DNA of 64,000 nt from Brachionus manjavacas. Taxonomy: Eukaryota; Rotifera; Eurotatoria; Ploima; Brachionidae. The translations under genes were made by a program, and so were the position numbers. Location of the stretch: NCBI GenBank assembly GCA_019054805.1, contig JAHQIY010000009.1:434001-498000 (forward strand). The letters run 5' to 3'. The notes under the pieces are model-generated. The model had not been told where the DNA came from and made no database searches. It saw nothing but the letters and a program-made list of their open reading frames with translations. Of this stretch, positions 35,501 to 48,500 are shown piece after piece; the stretch's first letter is position 1, and each line of letters starts with the position of its first letter.

Positions 35501-38500
35501 CGTCTACAAGGAAATGTACAGATTCGAGACGCTAATGAACTATTTTAGACGTGATTCGAACGATGCCGATTTTAACATCGACTTTATGGTAGCTTGTATG
35601 CAATTTATAAACATAATTGTCCACTCGACACAAAACATGAACTTCCGGGTGCATCTCCAGTACGAATTCACTCAGCTGGGTCTCGATGACTACTTAGAAA
35701 ATAAGCTAAGATATAACGAGAGTGACCGATTGCAGGTACAGATCCAGGCCTATTTGGACAATCAATTTGATGTTCAGCAATTGCTAGAGGACGCCGAAGC
35801 CAAGGCCGAGACGCTGGTAGAAATCGAAAAGCTCAAAGATGAACTGTCCATCGAAAAAGAAAAATACAACAAGTCCCAAGACGATGCGTTGAACAAGATC
35901 AGCGAGTTGCAGAACGAATTGTCAATGACCAAGCAACAACTGGACCTGATTACCAAAGAAAAAGAGGACATGAACATTACCATAAGTACTCTCAAGCGAA
36001 ACCAACTGGCCCAACTGCAAAAACAACACCAGGAGTTTGTGAATAGTTGTAGCAAGACATTCGATGCGAGTATTGACTCATCTTCAGCCTTGTCGCTTCC
36101 TCCGGCACCACCGGCACCACCGCCCCCACCTCCTTTGATGCTGTCCACTCCGGGTGCACCACCACCGCCGCCTCCACCACCTCCTCCGCCTCTCCTCGGC
36201 TCCCTCAAGAGCCCCATACCACCAGCGCCTGGCATGGCCGAACCACCTATTCCAAGTAACACTTGAGAATTTTTTATTCAATAAAAAGTATATTTTTTTT
36301 CCAGCAATGACCATTAAGCGAAAAATTGAGACCAAATATCGCTTGCCAAATTTGAACTGGATTGCTCTTAAGCCACAGCAGGTCAAAGGAACCATCTTTT
36401 GTGAGCTAGATGATGAAAAGCTGCTGAAAGTAATCGATTTTGAGACATTTGAGGAATTGTTCAAGACTGGCCCATCAGTCAACTCGTCTTTGTCCAAGAC
36501 CAAAGTTGAATCGCCCAATGCCGTCAAAAAATTGATCAAAAAAAATGAGAATTTAACTCTTTTGGAAGCGCAGAGGCAACGAAATTTGGCAATATCTAGA
36601 AGAAAAATTGAGATGGGAATTTCTCAAATTACCAAAGCAATTAACAAGTACTTATAGAAAAATACAATTTTTTTTCATATTGTAACAATGTTTTGTTTAA
36701 GTTTGGATTTGAATAGTTTGCCAATCGATCAAGTCGAAATACTTCAGCATTTTATTCCCACTGATATTGAGGTAAATTTTAAAATTTTGTTGTTGTCATT
36801 TCAAAAAAGATGGTTAATTCCTATTGAAAAATTATTTCGATGAAATTTTTTATTTTTTTGTCTCTAAAGATACTCGACGAGACATTCTAATCTTTTGATT
36901 TTTTTTTAAAACCGATATGGTTCTCAAACTCTACACCAAACATAAAATCAAGTTCCAGAAGATTTAGATTTATTAATTTAATTAATTCTTAAATTAGGGA
37001 CTGATTTTAAGACTTCGGTGCTAAATGTTATTTTTTTATATTTTTTCAATTATTAATTCGATCAACGACAGTCAAAATAAGAAATTCTATATTTAATAAT
37101 TTGAAAAAGTTAACATTGGATGCATTTTCTTAACCTCAATCACAAATTTGGTATATTCTTTTCACAAGATTTATCAATCGATGCGAATTGTCTTAAATCT
37201 TGTTTAATTTGAAAAATATAGTTATTTATAAGATGAATTGATTTTAGAAAATTTTTATTTGAATTTTTGTAAAATAAGTTTGGTAAAATAAAAATTCGAT
37301 AAATTCGATTAAGATTTTATTTTCTTAAACTTTTAATAGTTAAAAAGGAAATCTAAAAAATTTCAGGAGTTTTCATGTGTAAGTTAAAAATTGTACTAAA
37401 CTTAAGTTTTTTTTTTAAATTGAATAATTGACAACATATAAAAAGAATTTAATAAATAAAATATACAAAAGAAAAATAATTTATTTTTTCTATGATTTTC
37501 CAAAAAAATTAAAATAGTAAAATTGATTGATTAAATTTTATTTGTTTAATTTTTAATTTTTTAAAATTTTTGACAAAAACTTTGTTTCCTTTTTAAATTA
37601 AAATATATTTTTTTATTAAAACGATTATTTGATGATATTAAAGAGTCTAAATCTGGTGGAACCTGATCAACAAATATAGCGTATTAATATTAATTAGAAT
37701 CATCATCTTTTTATTAGAAAAATGGCTAGTTGAACTTTTTTATTTATTAAAATATAAAAAATATTATGTCAAAAATTCAATTTGCTTCTTAAACTTTTTT
37801 AGTATGTAAATAAAAAAAAATTATTTTTTTGGCAATTAAATTGGGCTAAATAAATTATTTCATGCTAGAATTAAAAGGATTTAATTTAAATAAAAATTGA
37901 TTGTATCACCAAAATTAAAATAATTCGAAGAATTTGTTAATTAAAAATTATCTCATAAGTTATAAAGTGTTAAGATTTAAAAACTAATGTTATTTTTTCC
38001 AGCTCAAAGCGTTTACTTCTTATACTGACAGTGGAAAAGATATAAAATTGTTGTCCGAAGAAGATCAATTTTTATACGCGGTATTTTATTAAATTTAATT
38101 TAAAACCAATTTTTAAATTTGATTATTACAGCTAAGCAAAGTGGAGCGTTTGTCGCAGAAATTAAATATTATGAGCTTTATTGCAAACTTTTCTGATACT
38201 TATAAAAATCTCCTGCCACAAATAAACGCGGTCAGTTCAGCTTCTTTGAGTATAAGGCAAAGTAAAAAGCTGAAAAAACTACTTGAAGTTGTTCTGGCTT
38301 TTGGCAATTACATGAATAGTAGCAAACGAGGCCCGGTTTATGGATTTAAACTACAAAGCTTAGAAACTGTAAGAAAAATAATAAAAATAAAAAAGAAATG
38401 TACACAGTTTATTTAGCTTTTGGAAACGAAAACTCACGACAAGAGGCAAACTCTTTTACACTTCATTGTTCAAACAGTTAGCGAAAAATTTCCTGAATTG

Positions 38501-39880
38501 AAAAATTTCGATTCTGAGCTGATGTTTATAGACAAAGCAGCCATGGGTAAAAAGAAAAAATTGTCTTTTAAATCTTTAAATTTTTTTGTTTCCTAGTGTC
38601 ACTTGAGAATGTTCAGTTTGACATGAACGAACTGGCAAAAGGAATGAAAAATACCAAAAAAGAATACGAAATTAGACAGGAATCAAAAACAGACACTCAT
38701 GTACTGAAAGAATTTCTGTCCAAAGCCGAACAACAACATAACGAGCTGACTAATAAGTACAAGCTTTCCCAAGACCAGTTTAATCAGTGTGTTGAGTACT
38801 TTGGCGAAACACCTAGATCACAATCACCCAATACATTCTATTCTACATTTGTCAAATTCCTCAAAGCTTTTAATGTAAAATTTAAATTATTTGAAGAGAA
38901 AATAAAATAAAATTTTTTCAGCAAGCTAAAATTGATAACGATTTGAGGGCTAAACAAGAGTTGGAGCAAGCAGCAGCTGCAGCAAACACAAACGGACAAT
39001 CTCCGAGTCACAACAAAGCACCTAGACAGCATATTACAGTAAATTATCTAATTTTGGCTTTTTACATGGCATTGTGAATTTTAGGAAAAAATTTCAGGGG
39101 AAACTCTTAATTAATTAATTAATTAATTTGTTTTAAAGGTGTTCAAAACAGTTATTTAATCAGAAAACTAATCTTTTCAAATCTTAATTCAGCCTTTACA
39201 GAAAAATTTTATTTTCTCAGTAATTTATAAAAAAAATTTGAAGAGGCTCAATTAAAATTTTAAATATTTTTTTCACTAATTCTTTAGACGACGACCAAAA
39301 TATTTCCTATTTATTAAAAATTAAAATTTAAGGATTAAAATAAACTTAGCTTTTAAATTTATAATTAATTTTTTCACGGACCATAAAGACTAAAAATTTA
39401 GCATTCAAAAATTTAATTTGTTTATTGATTTTATTTTTAAGAGTTTTTTCTATTTTTAAGTTTAATTTTCCAAAATTTCTGTTCAATTTTTTCTGAATTC
39501 CAAAATGAATTTTATTAACAGTGTTCAAAATTCTTCTGTCCATTTCTCTTACATTTATTCTTCCCTGAAATTTTTTAATTTATTCTAAGAATTAATTTTT
39601 AAAAAAAATTTTTTCAACACAATACTGAGTAATTTATTTTTTGGAATAAAACTTAATTTTTTTTTAGAACAATGAAATGATAAAAGAGCTTAAGAAAAGA
39701 AATCCTATTAATAGCGGGCCACGAGTGCGACCCCAGCCCAAAAAAGAGATAAATATAGAAGATTTGATTGAAGAAATAAATAGAGGCTATGTGACTGCAG
39801 ATGCTGAACGACGCAAAAGACAAAGAACACAAGAGATAAAGAAAGAGTTTGTTAAAACGACGCCAATTCAGATAATTTAA
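32518..39880 (+). CDS. FMNL: Formin-like protein (FMNL/FRL type)
   Basis: Actin nucleator/elongator. Model from the first in-frame ATG: join(32518..32799,32858..33541,35331..36255,36305..36647,36702..36771,38003..38080,38132..38368,38417..38546,38597..38874,38922..39038,39668..39880), 1118 aa. All junctions are GT-AG and in phase. Residues 1-94 are Ser/Asn-rich. From 95, MDLPPDK opens the GBD/FH3 region ([62 protein letters not shown]). A coiled coil follows, then a poly-Pro FH1 (about 577-631) and FH2 (about 632-1010) with [30 protein letters not shown] and [16 protein letters not shown]. The end carries [10 protein letters not shown] plus a basic RRKRQR run, like a DAD. The best fit is vertebrate FMNL1-3 and fly Frl. 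The frame stays open upstream to 32383, so an extra 5' exon, perhaps with the myristoylation start (MGN), was not found. Confidence 0.93.
33542..35330 (+). other. Large formin intron
   Basis: 1789-bp GT-AG intron between N-H-Q and Y-G-F-H-M. AT-rich. It contains a CCGAGATTGAGCTCC motif at 34094 with an A-rich tail, possibly a small retroelement tail. Confidence 0.7.
36772..38002 (+). other. Formin intron within the FH2 region
   Basis: 1231-bp intron; nothing else recognised in it. Confidence 0.7.
39039..39667 (+). other. Last formin intron
   Basis: 629-bp intron before the DAD exon. The minus strand carries a 65-codon Lys/Asn-rich open frame, which I regard as chance. Confidence 0.7.
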
Positions 39881-39930
39881 AAATGCCGATTTAGCTTCCA
39901 TATTTTAAGACTAAAAGAACAAATTTTGTA

Positions 39931-39936
39931 AATAAA
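39931..39936 (+). terminator. Polyadenylation signal of the formin gene
   Basis: AATAAA 51 bases after the formin stop codon. Confidence 0.5.
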
Positions 39937-41765
39937 TGGTAACTTTTTAAAGGTTAGCTTAACTAAGCGGAATCGGATTTACTCGGTAAATGTATAGAAA
40001 TCGGTTGAATGTTTTTTCTTGTCAAATTCGATAATTATTCCCTAGCTCTTTTTTTTCTATGTCAAAGAGCTCTATAAGCTTACTGTTTTTTATTTTTATT
40101 TTGGTGAGTTGAACATTTGAAATTTTAATTTAATTTTTTAATCTAATTTAATTTGAAGTTTAAAGTTATTTTTTTCTGATCTAGATGTGTGTGTCAATTT
40201 TGATTGTAGCTTCTTTTTCTTTTCTAAATAGGAAACTTGATAAAACTAGTTTAATTTAAAAACACATTTATTAAATTATATTGATTAATATTTTGTAATT
40301 ATTATTTTTGCTTTTTAATCAAGTTTAAATAATATTTAAATATTCGAATAAATAATTTTAAAAAAAGTTTTATTTTATCTGTGAAATCCTTAATTTTATA
40401 AAAAACATAAATACCAGTCATTAATTTTGATTCCCTACAACAAAAAGAATTAGTTTGCTTAATTAAATCTAGTATAGTAAATTACAAATTTGAGAAATTT
40501 AAAATAATAAAAAAATTTAAATTTAAATTTAAACTACAATGAAATTTTTATTCAATTTGAAAATTTCTAAATTTAATAAAAGAATATTTAATATACAAGT
40601 AAAAATGAACCCAACCAGAATTTAAAAATATTATGTGATACGATGCCTTCCGGATATGATGCATTTCGATCTAGTCAACAATCTTGAACATGAACATTTA
40701 TTTATACAAATTTCTTTTAAAGCTTTTCTATCTGTAATCTTATCTCTTATATTGACCTAAAATTCAAACAGTTTTTCTATTTTCAGTACTTTACTATGTG
40801 TTATGTGCAAGGAGCTACCATAGGTGACCTCCTAGTAGGCCACCTCCGCAAGCAAGTTTTGCTGTAAATTATATATATTATTAATATTATTATTATGTGA
40901 AAATTAAAATACTCTAACCCATAAATATTTAGTCTAATGTTCATTCTCGGATATGACTAATATCCTATTTACTTTTCAAAATCCTGAGTTTTACTAACTT
41001 TCGAATATATTAATTAATTTTTGAAAAAAATAAAAAATCAATTTAATATACAACTTTACTAAGTTCTCAAATATTCAAAAAAAAAGAAGAAATTTTTTAA
41101 TTACTTTTCTATTAGTTAACTTTTGCACTTATTTTGAAGTATTAAAACAATTTTGAACTTTTGTTTGAATTATGTTTTACCTTTTAAAACTTACAGAAAA
41201 ATCTGTAGTAAAAATAAATTTTAATTAGGAATTTTTATTGAAATTTTTGTATGAAAATTTACAATGCGGTAACAGTCTAATTTATTAAAGATAATAAATT
41301 TCTTAATGAAATTGAATCTTAAAATATACACAAAAAATGATTCTCGTTAAGTTATGGTACTTGGAAGCTTTGAAAAAATTTTGCTTGTGTTCAAAAATGA
41401 CAAAGACAAAAGAGGCGCCTTCAAAAAAGTCTTTCAATTTTCAAATGGGTCTGGTGACCCGGTCTTTTTGAATTCTTAAAGAACCAAACAATTTATTAAA
41501 AGTTCGTACAATTTCTTTACTTTGACCAAACTCAAAGTTTTCTAAAAAAATTCATTTAAATCTAACAAATAAAAATACTTTTTTTTCAAATTTGTTCTTT
41601 ATGAATTGCAAATTATCAAATTTTAATTGAAAAAAAAATCCAACAATCAATTTAAACAAAAAAAATTAAATTAAATAAACTTTAAAAATAAAAATGTGTT
41701 CTAATTACATATTTATAAACTATAAAATAAACTAAAATTAACACAACAATTTTGACATGTTGGCA
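39937..41765. other. Intergenic; solo LINE 3' tail at about 40780-40895
   Basis: Only the 3' tip of a LINE is seen: a short frame (QGATIGDLLVGHLRKQVLL, stop), then TGCTGTAAATTA and a TTA/ATT-rich tail. The rest is AT-rich without genes. Confidence 0.5.
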
Positions 41766-42869
41766 TCAGGATCTGCACATTATTTTTGACAATAAATAGT
41801 GAAAACCAAGTTTAAAATCATTATTGAACAAGTAAAAAAATACAAAATTAGATGAGTGAAACGAGAAGAGGACGAAATTTCCGAACAAAAGATAAATCAT
41901 GTAGGCGTCATTGCTTATAAAAATAAACAGAATGGGCGCTAATGAATTCGGCAAGTTTCCAATTAAATAGAATGAGCCAAATATTAGGGTCATTACGGTA
42001 AATTTATGTTCTGATACTGAATTTGAGCTAGTACTGTTGTTTTGAGTTGAATTATTTGATAATGAACCTAGAAGCATAAGAATTAAATAATTTTTTTTTT
42101 TAAATAAAATACTTTTTTCAATGGAAACACCGAATTTGATTATTCTTGCTTTGATGTAGTGTCTCAATTTGATGGCAATAATCAAATTAAGCAGAAACAA
42201 AATTATCATCAGTATAAATCCTCGTGCCAAATTGATAACAAAAAGAACTACCTTGACCCATTCAATTAGACTAAAATCAAGCGGTTCCACAGAATAAACA
42301 TCCATTTCATGCTGCCACCGCTTGCTGGTACCATTCGACTCCGGTCTTAATATTCCTATTTGCTTAACATACCGAGTCATGGCATAGTTGGGTATATTTG
42401 CCAATGTGGTGATCAAAATGACTAGCAATATTTTCCCTCTAAATGTAGTTGACTCAGCCCTAAGTGATCGATTTGAAAATGATCTAACCCGATTGTAGCA
42501 GATTAAGAGATTAACAAGCAAGACAAACATTAGCAGCACATTGCCTAAGTACAGGTAAAAGTATAGTTCATATAGCTTGGAGATGTATGTGTATCCGTAG
42601 GGGCAGAATCGTCCACAACGAAATACCACCAGAAATATGGACAGAAGGAGGAAAAAAAAATCAGAAACCGAAATAGACAGCATGAATTTGTATAATTCGG
42701 ACTTAAAACGAAGCCGGATAAGTATAATTATTGATAGAAAATTTAAGATTATTCCCATGAGGCAAACTGATGGCAGGACATATATGTTGACCAAGTCGAT
42801 GGTTTGCTCGGACAGCTCGTCCAAAGAGCCATATATTTTTAGCTCCGATTGAGTGTTTGACAAATTCAT
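41766..42869 (-). CDS. Rhodopsin-like (class A) G-protein-coupled receptor, orphan
   Basis: Single exon, 367 aa, from an ATG followed by an N-terminal NLS glycosylation site. Seven hydrophobic segments are visible: TM1 about 28-52 with the GIILN motif (Asn 1.50); TM2 with SVSDFFF (Asp 2.50); a Cys pair (RCGRFC) before TM3; TM3 ending CYNRVRSF where DRY is usual; TM4 KILLVILITTLANIP; TM5 NLARGFILMIILFLLNLIIAI; TM6 LIFGSFYLIGNLPNSLAPIL; TM7 ending SSNFVFFYLFNNDFK where NPxxY is usual. The overall shape and the TM7 ending resemble the neuropeptide (FMRFamide-like) receptor group of invertebrates, so a peptide ligand is the best guess. The altered DRY and NPxxY motifs are real in the sequence. 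A noncoding 5' exon cannot be excluded. Confidence 0.85.
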   Translation of the reverse strand: MNLSNTQSELKIYGSLDELSEQTIDLVNIYVLPSVCLMGIILNFLSIIILIRLRFKSELYKFMLSISVSDFFFLLLSIFLVVFRCGRFCPYGYTYISKLYELYFYLYLGNVLLMFVLLVNLLICYNRVRSFSNRSLRAESTTFRGKILLVILITTLANIPNYAMTRYVKQIGILRPESNGTSKRWQHEMDVYSVEPLDFSLIEWVKVVLFVINLARGFILMIILFLLNLIIAIKLRHYIKARIIKFGVSIEKSILFKKKNYLILMLLGSLSNNSTQNNSTSSNSVSEHKFTVMTLIFGSFYLIGNLPNSLAPILFIFISNDAYMIYLLFGNFVLFSFHSSNFVFFYLFNNDFKLGFHYLLSKIMCRS

Positions 42870-45512
42870 CTATTCTTTTCAAGTAAAAAAATAAATAAAA
42901 AAAAGTTTAATATTATGACATAATTTGGAGGGAAAAGTAATGATTGACATTTTTTCAAAAAGTATTTTGGACAAAATGATGCAAATTTATTTAAATTTTG
43001 TTTCGTTTGATCATAAATTATTAGAACAATTTAGGAAACAAAAAAAAATAAAAAAGTCTGCTAGAGGATTTCTAAATGTGTCTAATTTAAATTGAAAAAA
43101 AAATCTTTGGGGAAAAGTTATAATAAATTTGTTTTAGACAAACTTGACTCGATTTTAACTTTATTTTTGGCATAGAGTTCGACAAATATTTATAAGAAGC
43201 TTTAAATAACTTTTCTTGTATCAAATGTTGCTGAAGAATGAAGCTACAAAAATATTTAATAAGAAGGCTCTACTGCTATCATAGGGTTAAGAATGACTCA
43301 ATTTCATTTTAATTACAACGCCAGGTTTTTGACGACAACGAATTCGATCGATAATCGTCGAGTTTACTTTAGAGAAATTAAATATTCAAAGCTAATAGTT
43401 TTTGAAAAAAATTCAATAAAATATTAATGAGGTGTTTTCAATTTACTGTTACTTTTTCTCCATTGAATTCCTGAAATCTGATATTAATTTCTTTAAATTT
43501 TAGTTGCCAGGTCTACATATGAAGATTGACGCATTAATACCCAAAATTGGCAATTTTGTTAGTCAAGCATTATTTAGAGCTAATTTAAATAACTTTTGAA
43601 AATTGTTCCAATTTTAATCTACCGTGTTAATTATTTTTATAAATTTTAAATTGATAAAAAAATCTGTTGTTAAATGTACAAATAAATATGATCATAAATT
43701 CTGCAAAAATTGCTGATTTCGACCCTGGAATTAGTTACTATTTGAATCTGTGAATTTTTTTCAATTGACTCAATTCAATTAAGAAAAAATTTTAAAGATA
43801 GAATAATTTTTTTGAATAAGATCATAAGTTTACAGAAACATGAATTAACCAAAAATTATCACATAATCTCGTGAAATTAAAAATTTTGATTTTTTTAAAA
43901 TAAAATTATTAATCGAAATTGTTAAAAAATTAAAGATATATGGTGTTGTCTAAAAAAGTTATCATTTTAATGATGCTGATTAGGCGAACAAGAATGATGT
44001 CACAAGAACTTTGAGTATTGATCACTAAAATAATAACTTAAACTGGCTTAATAAAAACGAGCAAAAATTCTCTAAATTTGGTCGACAGATTTTGAAAAAA
44101 ATAAATAGATCCAGCAGTGCTAAGAATGTAATTCCTTGATGGCACTTCAATTCTTGTGGAACATTTAAATCAATTTTTGACGGCTCTTTTTTTTCAGTGT
44201 GTAAAAAGTTGATCAGAATAAATTTGGCTGTCATTAGATCTATGGACTGCTGAGTTAACTGAAGCACAGTGGATTCAATTCTTCTCGATTTTGATCTTAA
44301 ATCACAGATTATCTAAATTTACATTTTGATATCTTAATTAATTTTATAAAAATATTAAAAATTACGAGTTCTTAATTTTGATTAAAAAAAATTTGTATTT
44401 TTTTGCCTTTTAGTCTTTATATTTTAGATCACATATTAGGTTATCAGTCTTGTTCACCTAACAAGCATCATCAAAATTTTAGATAATAAAATAATTATAA
44501 AATATTTGTAAATAAATATTGTATAACTTTGTATAAATTTTGATTATTCGATTTTTATTGTCGTCAAAATACCAAATATAAATAGTTAAACTTAGAAAAA
44601 GAGATATTTACTTGTTTTTTTTTTGAATGAAAAAAGTCAACAATAAAAAAATAAATTAACAGGGTAATTTTAATTATTTTAGTGATGAGCTAACAAGAAA
44701 AAACTTAATTTTTTTTTCACTAGTTATATTACTTAAATTACTTGTAAAAATTGTTAATTAGCTTATTTTTTGAACTGGCCTGATTGACAAAATTTTGGTT
44801 TGTTTTAGACTTGTGCAAGAGTCAAAAATAGTCAAGTTATTTATTTTTCATATTTATTCCTAAATAAATTTACTGAAATAGTTAGTTTAATAAAGCAATT
44901 TTTTTTAAAGATTTTGCAGAAATATACCCCTTTGACTTTCCTGAGCAGATTTATGTTTTCTTTTCTCATTAGATTTTAAATTAAAATTAAAAAAAAGCTA
45001 AAATAAAAGAAAAGAGTTAAATTTCTTTGGCCAGCGTTATGACCTTCGAAAAACTCTGATTAACATTTAAAATTTCAAGCAAAAATAAAAAAAGATTATA
45101 AGGATAAAATTATTTTACAAAAATAAATTTATTTGTGAAAAACATCAAATTTTAATTAGAAAAATAGTCATTTAAAAAGAAGAAACAATTTGTTTTAATA
45201 ATTGGTACAAGTTAAAATTTTGAACAATTTTTTCTAATTAAAATCAATTGATTTTAAGTTAAAATCGTTTATTCTGAAAACTCAGTCATCCCTTTGAAAA
45301 ATCTTCCAAAATTGATTGAAATTGCATTGAACATCAATTTCAGGAGAAAAAAAAAGACAACTCGATATTGCTCGATTTTTTTGATATTGATCAAACTAAA
45401 TTTTTTGAAATGAAAAAAAATCAAAATTAATTGAACTTAAATAGCTTTTATTTATTTAAGTGACAAAAAAAATAAAACAAAAAACTCTATTTAAAAAAAA
45501 AATTAAAAAGCA
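42870..45512. other. Intergenic, no gene seen
   Basis: AT-rich. An 80-codon minus frame at 44025-44267 has no recognisable motif. A TTTATT cluster near 45447-45456 can act as the AATAAA of the leftward CUB/LDLa gene. Confidence 0.45.
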
Positions 45513-48500
45513 TCAATCTACATTTTCATTTTGACTTGTTTTAGAATATCGGACATTTTTTTTTGGTCCTTGCATGCTTTTTGGTTGACCAGAAAGGTTT
45601 TTTTTTCGCGATTCGTACACGTCCATCAAATACTTCTTGTAAATACTAAAGATAAATAATACTGTCATGGTAAAAGTGAATATTGAGCATAAAATGATAA
45701 AAATAGTCCTAGGTCTAAGCTGTAGTGGACCTTGGAAAAAAATTAATTTTTTATCTGGTTTAAACAAAAATTACAATTAGCTTCATCAAGGCCATTGTAG
45801 ATGCAATGGACCTCATTGTCACATACCAAACTTTTGTCTATGCACATTTGGACAACGCTATTGCTTTCATTTTTGGCGTCTTTTTCAGTGTAGCATTTAA
45901 AGTCACAGCCTACGTTGTTATACATGGTTTCGTAGATTTTCTTGTTGTCAATCAAATGTTTACTGTCATGTCGACTAGCCTGGGCTATTTGTTCCTTGTA
46001 ATTTTTTTCAATTATCTCGTTTCTATATGTTTGCAGATTGATAGAAAAAAAGTTATAATTTATTTCAAAATGAAATCTTTTTAATTTATCTGATTTTATT
46101 TCGATTAATAAGTTGTTGAAAAAATTGTTTTTTTTTAATTTTTTTTTGTAAGGGTTCAATGTGTGGGATATTTCGCTGGTAAGGAAACAAATTTTGTTTT
46201 TCGAATTGAAGCAGTTGAAGCTGGAATTGGCAATTGACTCTTCAAAAAATTCAGCTATTATTAAATTTTGGCTATTTTGTTGATTGCTGGCACAAAGTCG
46301 AATGAATGGCGATGGACGATTGTAGTAGAAATATTTAATTTTCAATTCATGGTCTATTAGACTGAAATTTGAATATAATTTTATGTTATTATGGTCACAA
46401 TTTCCGTTAATTGACAAGTCCGCAAATTCAATGTGGATGAAATTGTTCTTTGGCGGAATAACATTAAATTTGCAGTGAAAATTTAAATTGTCAAATAGCA
46501 CTAGTTTTAAATTGTCAATTTCTCTCTGGGTTTTGGTTTCAGGTGATTGATAAAATTGAAGATTGTCGTGGTAGCTTAACTCCGATTTTGTACCATTTAG
46601 AAATTCTAATAATTCGCTTTGAACACCTTCAATTAAAATAAAGAAAATTGTTATATATTTGGTATCCTCACAAGATTTTAAAAAGAATTATAAAGTACTC
46701 GATTGTGTAATTGCTATCTTACTATTTCTTGTTTCTTTTCTGAACTGTTCAATGCTTAAATACTTTGCACATGTCACCTCTTACAATTTATCAATTTTTA
46801 ATTGCCTTTTTATTATATTTTAACTTATTTTAATTTTTCTTATATTTTTTCTTTACATTTTTATTCTATTTTGCCTTAATTTTATTTTTATTTTATTTTT
46901 AACTCCTTTTTCAGTACACTTTTCGTGTATAAATGCTCATTGAGACGATTTCAAGTCAGCAAATTCAAATCGCTTTTTTTATATTCAAAAATCTTAAAGA
47001 TACATCCTTAAATCATAACATCATCATCAGAGCGATCATCTGCCTCCATAAAAATTCGTCTAGGAACGGCTTTAAAAGAATTCGAAGACAAACATTAGAC
47101 TTTTCAAATGACTCTTTTGCTAATGACTAATTATTCTTTTTTAAGCAAATTTACTGAAACTATCACCAAAAATTAAGAAAAAATTCATAATTTTTAAATT
47201 ATCCCAACAAAATATTATTTGTTTCATAATTACTAAAGTGATTTAAAAACACTATTTTCATTAAAATTTACTGAATTTAAAAAAAAAATTAAAAATGTTA
47301 CAAATTGACGTATCGAATATTCTTTCCGGTATAAAAGCTATTTAACTAGTGTTGGATACGGTCAAGACGAACCGGTCCATTACACAGAAAGTTTTTTGCG
47401 GTCATTTGACCGGTCAGCCAGGCGGTCTAATTTTTGGACGGCCAAAATAAACGAGCATTCAAAAAACCGGCCAACTTTATGTAAAATTTCGAAAAATAAA
47501 ATAAATTAAAAATTTTTTTAAAATAAACTAAGAAAATTTTTTTCTCTTTTTTTTATCGTTTAAATCAGTTATTTTATTAAATTAAAAACATTATTTAATA
47601 AAAAATATCAATTTTGAGTTAAATAATAGTATTGGGATTGTTAGAACTAATCCAGATAATTGAAAGTTCTCCAAGTGTACTTGCTATGATTATTTTAAAA
47701 CTTGGATGTGCAAACAAAAATATGTAATTGTTTTTGCTAACAATCAAACCTTTCTACCTGAAAAATATTTTGATTCAGAAATAAAAAAAGGGAAAAAGAA
47801 GAAGCCTAAACATTGGCATGAAAGAGACTTTTTTTTTAACTTTGGGATTTATGAAATAAAATTGTGTTTATCTATCTAAATAAAAATTATGAAACTTAAT
47901 TTGTGTTATTGTTTTCATCAAGTAAAATTGGTGATAGTTTTAGTAAATTTGATGAATTAAAATTAACTAGCCATTTCCATAGCCCTTCTATTTTATTAGA
48001 GTGGGCACCAAATTCTGGACTCACAAAATGAAATTTATGATTGACTCATAAGTGATTATATTTAAGATCCTTAAATTTTTCGTACGAAGACCAGCTATCT
48101 GAGACCATAGTTGTCCCTTTTTCAACTCTTTCATATATTATCCGAGGCAGAGTTTCTGCTTTGCGATCAGGAACTATTCCTATATGACATTGACTATTCT
48201 CTCCGAAGTTATTATTATTTAAGTTAATTTTGAAAAAAAATAAATTTTTTTGGTTTCTTTAATATTTATTCTGATTATATTTTAATTTTTAAAATTTTTT
48301 CTTAATTAAACTGAGTCCAATAAATAGCATCGGGAATCCATCGGTCAGAATCAAGGACAAATGATATTTATGCCGTTCCAGGTAGTTATTATGGCGGCAA
48401 AGCAAGTGCTGGACTTTTTTTTAAAAAAAATTTAAAGTCCGGATTTGGACTTTTAAACAATTTTGTCTTCAATTAGGAGGATACTGGTACTGTATCTGAT

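Noticed and set aside
35774-36539. Minus-strand frames rich in Gly, Arg and Trp opposite the formin
   Set aside because: They are the reverse complement of the poly-Pro FH1 region and adjacent exon; the plus-strand formin reading is decisive.
45743-46501. Separate CUB/LDLa gene ending before the transmembrane helix
   Set aside because: A 44-bp GT-AG intron joins the last LDLa Cys to the transmembrane exon in frame, and a phase-1 intron joins the upstream 664-codon frame.
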